A DNA stretch of 64,000 bases from Clostridiales bacterium (GTDB lineage Bacteria; Bacillota; Clostridia; Christensenellales; CAG-138). The stretch is taken from the NCBI GenBank assembly GCA_004558825.1, contig SFDB01000001.1, positions 62,001-126,000 on the forward strand, written 5' to 3'. The first letter of the stretch is position 1; each line of letters starts with the position of its first letter. Under the pieces are notes generated by a model. The model did not search any database. It saw nothing but the letters and a program-made list of their open reading frames with translations, and was not told the DNA's origin. Below, piece after piece: positions 60,216 to 64,000 of the stretch. The position numbers and the translations under genes were made by a program.

Positions 60216-60244
60216 ATTATAACACGACCCGCGGCCGCGTGCAA
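60216..60244 (-). promoter_or_regulatory. Promoter of rpsB-tsf
   Basis: TTGCAC (60244-60239) and TATAAT (60221-60216) are 17 nt apart on the minus strand. The leader of about 105 nt before rpsB is GC-rich and structured and could carry an S2 autoregulatory site; no known motif was assigned. Confidence 0.75.
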
Positions 60245-60293
60245 GCAGATTTACGAAAAAATTACGGGAATTTGAGCAAAAATCATGTGCTCG

Positions 60294-61202
60294 TTACTCT
60301 GTCTGTATGTATCCGTCAAACTCGGGCGTAAACGCCTTGTCCGCCGCGCATCGTTCCTGAATAAGCACGTTTTCGAAGCCGAGGCTTATGCAGTAATCCA
60401 CCGCGCGTTCGTATTCGCCGCGCGTTATCCTCCTGTTTATGAGCGGATACTTCTCTGCATCGCCGTCAGGGACATATTGGCTCATAAGCGAGATATGCGT
60501 TGAAATCGGCAGCGCACGCGCAATAAAATCAAGCACGCGCCGCGTTTCATCAACACAGCACGGCAGCACGAGATGTCTGACAATAAGGCCCTTTTTCGCC
60601 ATCCCGTTCTCGTCGGTGACGAGCGCGCCGACCTGCCGCTGCATTTCGATAATTGCTTTCGATGCGTACTCAAAATAATCCTCCGCACCCGAATAAAGCT
60701 TCGCCGCACTCGGCGAAACATACTTCATGTCAGGCAGGTATATGTCGATGAGCCCTTCAAGGCGCTTGAGGGTATCCGTGCATTCGTAGCCGTTCGTGTT
60801 ATAAACAACGGGTATATTAAGCCCGCGCACCTTCGCCTTTTCAAGCGCGCAGATTATAACATCGGCATGCGGCGTCGGCGTTACAAGATTTATATTGTGG
60901 GCGCCTATATCGCGCAGATTCAGCATCATATCGCAAAGCCCCTGCGCGTCGACCCGCACGCCCTTTTCAGCGCGGCTTATGTCGTGGTTCTGGCAGAAAA
61001 CGCAGCGCAAATTGCATCCGCAAAAAAATATCGCGCCCGAGCCGTTTTTGCCGCTGATACACGGCTCCTCCCACATATGAAGCGCCGCGCGCGCAATATA
61101 CGGCAGGCTGCCCGCGCCGCACGCTCCCACACGAACGCTTCTGTCCGCGCCGCATCTTCTCGGACACGACACGCATTTACCATGCCCGCGCTGAATGCTC
61201 AT
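60294..61202 (-). CDS. PflX/PflA-like radical SAM protein
   Basis: 302 aa. An N-terminal Cys-rich segment (CVSCPRRCGADRS and VGACGAGS, residues 11-30) precedes the radical SAM motif CNLRCVFC near residue 62, then a half-barrel with NLVTPTPHADVII and YNTNGYE. It belongs to the COG1313 PflX-type group, related to glyceryl-radical-enzyme activases but of unestablished target. It overlaps the histidine kinase gene by 4 nt and ends the operon. No glycyl radical enzyme gene is nearby. Confidence 0.85.
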   Translation of the reverse strand: MSIQRGHGKCVSCPRRCGADRSVRVGACGAGSLPYIARAALHMWEEPCISGKNGSGAIFFCGCNLRCVFCQNHDISRAEKGVRVDAQGLCDMMLNLRDIGAHNINLVTPTPHADVIICALEKAKVRGLNIPVVYNTNGYECTDTLKRLEGLIDIYLPDMKYVSPSAAKLYSGAEDYFEYASKAIIEMQRQVGALVTDENGMAKKGLIVRHLVLPCCVDETRRVLDFIARALPISTHISLMSQYVPDGDAEKYPLINRRITRGEYERAVDYCISLGFENVLIQERCAADKAFTPEFDGYIQTE

Positions 61203-63127
61203 TTTTGCGTTTTTCCATCGTGCTCGCGCACAACCTCATATTCCGCATCCTGCGCCGTTCGCCTGCTTTTCTGTTTTCCGCCCTTTTCGGGCACGCTTTC
61301 CTCATTTTTAACAGGCTCTGACGAATTTGGCAATGATACTTCCCCGACCGGTCCGAGGGCTATCGCATTCGTGACATACTTTTTGAGCGTAAACTCGAAC
61401 GTCGTCCCGACTCCCTGCTCGCTCGTTACAGCTATGCTTTCGCCAAGCTTTTCCATTATCTGATGAGCTATGCTCAAGCCCAGGCCCGTGCCTTCTTCCT
61501 TATGCGATTTATCCGCCTTGTAAAATCTATCAAATATATGCGGAAGATCCTTTTCCGATATGCCGCAGCCCGTATCGGATACGGACACTATAATGCGCAC
61601 GCCGTCTTTTATGCCGAGCGTTATGCTTCCACCGGGCTTCGTGTAACGCATGGCATTGTCAAGAAGTATGACTATCACCTGCTCCACGCGGTCTCCGTCG
61701 GTCAGCGCGTCGGGCACATCCGCAGCGTTGAGCTTAAGCTCTATCCCCTTCTCCTCTGCCGTGTTCTTGTAGCTGCTCACTATATCGTTCAAAAGCTCTA
61801 CCATGTTGACACGCGCAATGTCCATATACTCCGTGCCTGCCTGAAGCTTTGTCAGCGTCATCATATCGGTTATAAGACGAGACAGCCGCATAACCTCATG
61901 AAGCATCGTCTTATAATAGCGCGCGCGCGTTTCCTCGTCATTTACCATGCCGTCTGCAAGCGGCTCAAGCAGACCGCGTATCGCCGTCAGCGGAGTGCGC
62001 AGTTCGTGGCTGACATTCGCGACATATTCGCGGCGCATTTCCTCCGTACGCTCCATCTCCGTCATATCTTTGAAGAGACCTACTACGCCCGTGCATTCCC
62101 CGTCCTCCGCGATTATCGCCGATATCGTTATCCAAAGCGTCCTGCCGTTCGCCATACGGTGAGATATCATCTGCTGCACTCCCGTAGCGTAAACGCGGTC
62201 GAATACCTCCCAAATACTGTCGTCATCAACGAGTTCTTCGCGGCTTTTAACGTCCACAACGCCGAACATGCGCATTAGCGCGGGGTTGCAATGCGTCAGC
62301 ACTCCAAGTCCATCGACTACTGCTACGCCGTCCGACATGCTGTACAATATTTGATTAAGCTGGCTTTTTTCTGTTCTGAGCTGATATATTGTACTCGACA
62401 GCTTTTCGCAAAGCTCGTTGAGCGATCTCGCCAAAAGCCCCGTCTCGCCCGGTTCGTCCGAGCCCGGTATTCTAACGTTAAAGTTGCCGTTCGCCATCTC
62501 CATGGCGGAATCGGCCATCTGCCTGAGCGGCGCGGATATCCTGCTCGCCTGCCACGAGCCCGCAAGCATGAGTATCACAACGCATATTATTGCAAGCCAA
62601 AGCAGCGACTTGCTCATTCGGTTAACGACGCCGTTCACGTTCTCTATTGATTTTATAACGAACACGCCGCCAATTGCATCCCCGTACTCGTTCGTCACGG
62701 GCACGCCGACGAGCAGCGCGCCTCTTCGCCCCGACAGCTTGAAATTGTCCTCCTTGACAACCTTGCCGCCTATCACCTCGCGTATCTGTTCAGACAGTTT
62801 TTCGACCGCCACATTCGGCGTTATACCAATCCCCGAATCAAACAGCGACAATACGCCGCCTTTCCCGTCGACGATAAACACTGTCGCGTTCTCGGCGCGT
62901 ATAAAACTCTCGGACATATGCACGAAAGCGTCGCTCGTCATGCTGCCGCCGATATATTCAAGCAAAAGCTGCCTTATTGCCTCCGCCTTCGGCACCATCT
63001 GCTGAAGCTCGATATCTGCGTAAATATCCATACCGATAAAGAGGTATCCGAGCATTATAAACGCCGTCACCAAAAGCAGCGCCATGACGAACACCAAAAG
63101 GAATCTCCTGAGCAGTACGCTTCTCAT
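61199..63127 (-). CDS. Sensor histidine kinase (PhoR/WalK-like)
   Basis: 642 aa. TM1 is about residues 10-32, an extracytoplasmic sensor domain 35-172, TM2 173-191, HAMP 192-245, and PAS 255-370. The HisKA phosphoacceptor is His374 in NVSHELRTPL, and the HATPase follows (N box near 490, DTGCGISEKDLPHIFDRF near 545, GTGLGLSIAHQI near 570). The Pro/Lys-rich C-terminal tail (about 605-642) is unusual. It is paired with the OmpR-type regulator, 6 nt upstream. The PhoR-like plan suggests phosphate or envelope sensing, but the signal is unknown. Confidence 0.93.
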   Translation of the reverse strand: MRSVLLRRFLLVFVMALLLVTAFIMLGYLFIGMDIYADIELQQMVPKAEAIRQLLLEYIGGSMTSDAFVHMSESFIRAENATVFIVDGKGGVLSLFDSGIGITPNVAVEKLSEQIREVIGGKVVKEDNFKLSGRRGALLVGVPVTNEYGDAIGGVFVIKSIENVNGVVNRMSKSLLWLAIICVVILMLAGSWQASRISAPLRQMADSAMEMANGNFNVRIPGSDEPGETGLLARSLNELCEKLSSTIYQLRTEKSQLNQILYSMSDGVAVVDGLGVLTHCNPALMRMFGVVDVKSREELVDDDSIWEVFDRVYATGVQQMISHRMANGRTLWITISAIIAEDGECTGVVGLFKDMTEMERTEEMRREYVANVSHELRTPLTAIRGLLEPLADGMVNDEETRARYYKTMLHEVMRLSRLITDMMTLTKLQAGTEYMDIARVNMVELLNDIVSSYKNTAEEKGIELKLNAADVPDALTDGDRVEQVIVILLDNAMRYTKPGGSITLGIKDGVRIIVSVSDTGCGISEKDLPHIFDRFYKADKSHKEEGTGLGLSIAHQIMEKLGESIAVTSEQGVGTTFEFTLKKYVTNAIALGPVGEVSLPNSSEPVKNEESVPEKGGKQKSRRTAQDAEYEVVREHDGKTQK

Positions 63128-63133
63128 TTCGGA

Positions 63134-63817
63134 TTATTCGACCTCAAACTTATATCCAACGCCGTATATCGTCTTGATGCTCCAGTTTTTACCGGTGTTA
63201 TCAAGCTTTGCGCGTATGCGCTTTATATGCGTGTCGACCGTCCTCGTCTCTCCCGCGTAGTCGTAGCCCCAAACCTTGTTCAAAAGCTGTTCCCGCGTAA
63301 ACACATGGCCGGGGTTCGATGCAAGGAGATAGAGTATCTCTATCTCCTTAGGCGTGCAGATCACGGGATGGTTATCAAGCGTCACGGTGTAGCTTTTTAT
63401 ATCTATCACAAGCCCGTCGTGAACAATGGCGTCGCTGTCACCCGCCTTCTGTTCATTCGTTCTGCGAAGCACAGCCTTTATCCTTGCCACAACCTCACGC
63501 GGACTGAACGGCTTTACTATATAGTCGTCAGCGCCAAGCTCGAGCCCGAGTATCCTGTCTATTTCCTCGCCCTTTGCCGTAAGCATTATTATAGGAACCT
63601 TCGACGTACGCCTTATCTCCTTGCATGCATCTATACCGCTCATATTTGGCATCATTATGTCGAGCACGCAAAGCGCCACCTCGGAGCTCAGTGCATCAAT
63701 CGCCTGCTGACCGTCAAACACATCGATAGTCTCAAAGCCCTCCGCCTTGAGATATATGCCAAGCGATTCATGGACGACCTGCTCATCGTCGGCAATAAGT
63801 ATCTTATTTGCACCCAT
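63134..63817 (-). CDS. OmpR/PhoB-family response regulator
   Basis: 227 aa. Receiver domain with acidic pocket D10-D11, phosphoacceptor Asp53 in VLDIMMPNMSG and Lys102 in YIVKPFSPRE; C-terminal winged helix (about 130-225) with FTREQLLNKVWGYDYAGETRTVD and TIYGVGYKFE. It is phosphorylated by the kinase that follows 6 nt downstream. The ATG at 63817 has GGAGG upstream. Confidence 0.95.
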   Translation of the reverse strand: MGANKILIADDEQVVHESLGIYLKAEGFETIDVFDGQQAIDALSSEVALCVLDIMMPNMSGIDACKEIRRTSKVPIIMLTAKGEEIDRILGLELGADDYIVKPFSPREVVARIKAVLRRTNEQKAGDSDAIVHDGLVIDIKSYTVTLDNHPVICTPKEIEILYLLASNPGHVFTREQLLNKVWGYDYAGETRTVDTHIKRIRAKLDNTGKNWSIKTIYGVGYKFEVE

Positions 63818-63845
63818 ACAAACCTCCGTATTGCTGTTTTGCTTG

Positions 63846-63874
63846 ATTATATCATATTCCGCAATCGCTGTCGA
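63846..63874 (-). promoter_or_regulatory. Promoter of the response regulator-kinase-radical SAM operon
   Basis: TCGACA (63874-63869) and TATAAT (63851-63846) are 17 nt apart on the minus strand, immediately after the addA stop codon. Confidence 0.7.
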
Positions 63875-63883
63875 AGCCCCTGC

Positions 63884-64000
63884 TCATACGCGCACGGTGT
63901 CGCCGCTTGAGATAAGGTATACATATCGCTCCTTAACTTTTTTTCCGCTGAGCGCCTCAAGCGCGTCGGTATACATGTCAAGCTGCGCCTTATGGCGTGC
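63884..64000 (-). CDS. addA: ATP-dependent helicase/nuclease subunit A, C-terminal end (runs off right edge)
   Basis: The last 38 codons are visible: RHKAQLDMYTDALEALSG then KKVKERYVYLISSG and a stop at 63884. The Y/H-x-x-QL-x-x-Y-x-x-AL pattern followed by a Y-L-Y strand is the end of the RecB-like nuclease domain of AddA. AddAB processes double-strand breaks. With so little sequence, another PD-(D/E)XK nuclease-helicase cannot be excluded. Confidence 0.7.
   Translation of the reverse strand, partial: ARHKAQLDMYTDALEALSGKKVKERYVYLISSGDTVRV

Overview
The window comes from a spore-forming Bacillota of class Clostridia that ferments amino acids, probably an anaerobic gut lineage. The support is spoIIP and spoVT, strong GGAGG ribosome binding sites, an AdoCbl- and SAM-dependent lysine fermentation pathway, a butyryl-CoA dehydrogenase/Etf module, an iron-only hydrogenase-like protein, and housekeeping gene order typical of Clostridia (ftsK-rimO-pgsA-cinA-recA-rny; pnp-ylxY-M16 peptidase; sepF-yggS). 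No transposase, integrase, phage gene or CRISPR array was seen.

1-10.5 kb (minus strand): one apparent 11-gene operon, kal-kce-kdd-kamA-kamD-kamE-crt-hbd-bcd-etfB-etfA (etfA runs off the left edge). It converts lysine to crotonyl-CoA by two routes: 3-aminobutyryl-CoA through Kal, and acetoacetate/acetoacetyl-CoA through Hbd and Crt. Both meet at Bcd/EtfAB. In front lie a near-consensus promoter and a lysine riboswitch. The closing helix (P1) of the aptamer shares bases with the 5' arm of an intrinsic terminator, so lysine binding should prevent termination and turn the operon ON. This is the most striking regulatory feature of the window.

10.5-20.8 kb: a YcxB-like membrane protein, an M19 dipeptidase, rny, recA, cinA, pgsA, rimO and ftsK/spoIIIE.

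20.9-25.9 kb (minus): six overlapping genes behind one good promoter: DUF2461 protein, apbE, eetA-like (NusG domain II), eetB-like (Gx transporter), kamB and kamC. The last two look like the reactivase of lysine 5,6-aminomutase, so part of the lysine pathway is encoded in a flavin-transfer/electron-export-type operon.

25.9-37.5 kb: spoIIP, glmS, an MBL-fold hydrolase, an ECF S component, and a signalling-like module (PHP phosphoesterase, DRTGG protein, H-cluster protein lacking the proton-relay cysteine, RsbW-type ATPase, second DRTGG protein). Then come a SPOR-domain protein, spoVT, an orphan Wzx-type flippase and a DivIVA-domain protein.

37.5-46.6 kb (minus): sepF, yggS, a HlyD-like protein, a dUTPase-2-type protein, an M16 peptidase, a catalytically degenerate YlxY, pnp, a methyltransferase and an M42 aminopeptidase. 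46.9-49.1 kb: three zinc-ribbon proteins, a small membrane protein and rpmB. 49.2-49.5 kb: a decayed GyrI-like gene. 49.6-50.4 kb: eight tRNA genes (Arg, His, Gln, Lys, Leu, Gly, Gly, Lys in transcription order) behind one promoter.

50.6-58.5 kb (plus): an ABC exporter, a nucleoside kinase, larE-larB-larC (nickel-pincer cofactor synthesis, no larA here), a lipoprotein serpin and a TfoX-N protein. 58.6-64 kb (minus): rpsB-tsf, a PflX-like radical SAM protein, a PhoR/PhoP-type two-component pair, and the C-terminal end of addA at the right edge.
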